A DNA stretch of 6,028 bases from an uncultured Eubacteriales bacterium (GTDB lineage: Bacteria; Bacillota; Clostridia; Oscillospirales; CAG-272), in assembly GCA_900556615.1 (NCBI GenBank), contig USPP01000107.1:1-6028 (forward strand), written 5' to 3'. The notes below the pieces were generated by a model that was not told the DNA's origin, made no database searches, and worked only from the letters and a program-made list of their open reading frames with translations. This document shows, piece by piece, positions 5,800-6,028 of the stretch. A program made the position numbers and the translations under genes. The stretch's first letter is position 1; each line of letters opens with the position of its first letter.

Positions 5800-6028
5800 T
5801 TATCTTTTTGAGAACTGAGGCGCACGGCGTGCGGCTTTGAGACCGTATTTTTTTCTTTCCTTCATGCGAGGGTCGCGGGTGAGAAGTCCAGCTTTCTTGA
5901 GGGCGGGACGGTATGCGGCATCAGCCTGGAGCAGAGCCTTTGCAACACCGTGACGAATGGCGCCTGCCTGTCCGGAGAATCCGCCGCCGTTTACGCGGCA
6001 GACGATATCAAAATTACCCATCGTGTCG
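5800..6028 (-). CDS. rpsI: 30S ribosomal protein S9, C-terminal part (5' end outside window)
   Basis: The last 75 codons of S9, a small-subunit protein whose basic C-terminal tail reaches the P-site tRNA. Visible hallmarks are [44 protein letters not shown], and the invariant tail RRAPQFSKR before the TAA at 5802-5800. The full protein is about 130 aa, so the gene continues past the right edge; the ATG at 6019-6021 is internal. In most Firmicutes rplM lies directly upstream in the same operon. The 3' end of rpsI is a known insertion site for integrative elements in streptococci, which is relevant given the integrase relic nearby. Confidence 0.97.
   Translation of the reverse strand, partial: DTMGNFDIVCRVNGGGFSGQAGAIRHGVAKALLQADAAYRPALKKAGLLTRDPRMKERKKYGLKAARRAPQFSKR

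Noticed and set aside
5684..5818. A 44-codon open stretch on the + strand overlapping the rpsI end antisense, ending [15 protein letters not shown]
   Set aside because: The peptide looks plausible but has no start codon or ribosome binding site, and its last codons are forced by the antisense of rpsI. A remnant of an inserted element is possible; I could not support a gene.
5622..5825. 67-codon - strand frame covering the terminator and the rpsI end
   Set aside because: It runs through the terminator stem, has no family resemblance I can name, and no convincing start.

Overview
The window looks like a low-to-mid GC Firmicute, most likely a gut-type Clostridium relative (Lachnospiraceae/Oscillospiraceae grade; inference). 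The reasons are the C-terminal end of an IreB (YrzL/UPF0297) protein, a family essentially confined to Firmicutes, at the left edge; a Firmicute-type ribosomal protein S9 at the right edge; AGGAGG-type ribosome binding sites; and a MepA-like MATE transporter.

Left part (1-3358, + strand): an envelope-chemistry block. The first reading frame is already open at base 1. Its first ~35 codons are recognisably the end of IreB, and it runs without a stop into a complete UbiA-superfamily membrane transferase of the decaprenyl-phosphate phosphoribosyltransferase type. Ten bases later comes a HAD-IB phosphatase. After a 273-bp gap comes a 517-aa multi-spanning membrane protein that could be a GT-C-like glycosyltransferase. 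Together they suggest a route in which phosphoribose is placed on a polyprenyl phosphate, the 5'-phosphate is removed, and the lipid-linked pentose is used outside the membrane. That pathway is inferred from family membership and order; no epimerase or acceptor gene is visible.

Middle (3359-3774): no gene. It holds one copy of a diverged ~88-bp direct repeat whose partner lies on the other side of the membrane-protein gene, a perfect 18-bp-stem hairpin, and a 156-bp MITE-like element with perfect 20-bp terminal inverted repeats.

Right part (3775-6028): a MATE transporter on the - strand with a good sigma-A promoter and an intrinsic terminator in its leader, which looks like an attenuator. 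Then follow a decayed tyrosine recombinase (+ strand) with two frameshifts and two nonsense codons, a 47-bp internally deleted copy of the same MITE abutting its stop codon, a strong terminator for the - strand, and the C-terminal 75 codons of rpsI (- strand). The recombinase remnant pointing at the 3' end of rpsI, together with the MITEs and the transporter, reads as the leftover of an integrated element inserted downstream of rpsI (inference).

The items most worth a second look are the in-frame IreB-UbiA junction, the MATE leader attenuator, the integrase relic next to rpsI, and the two repeat families.
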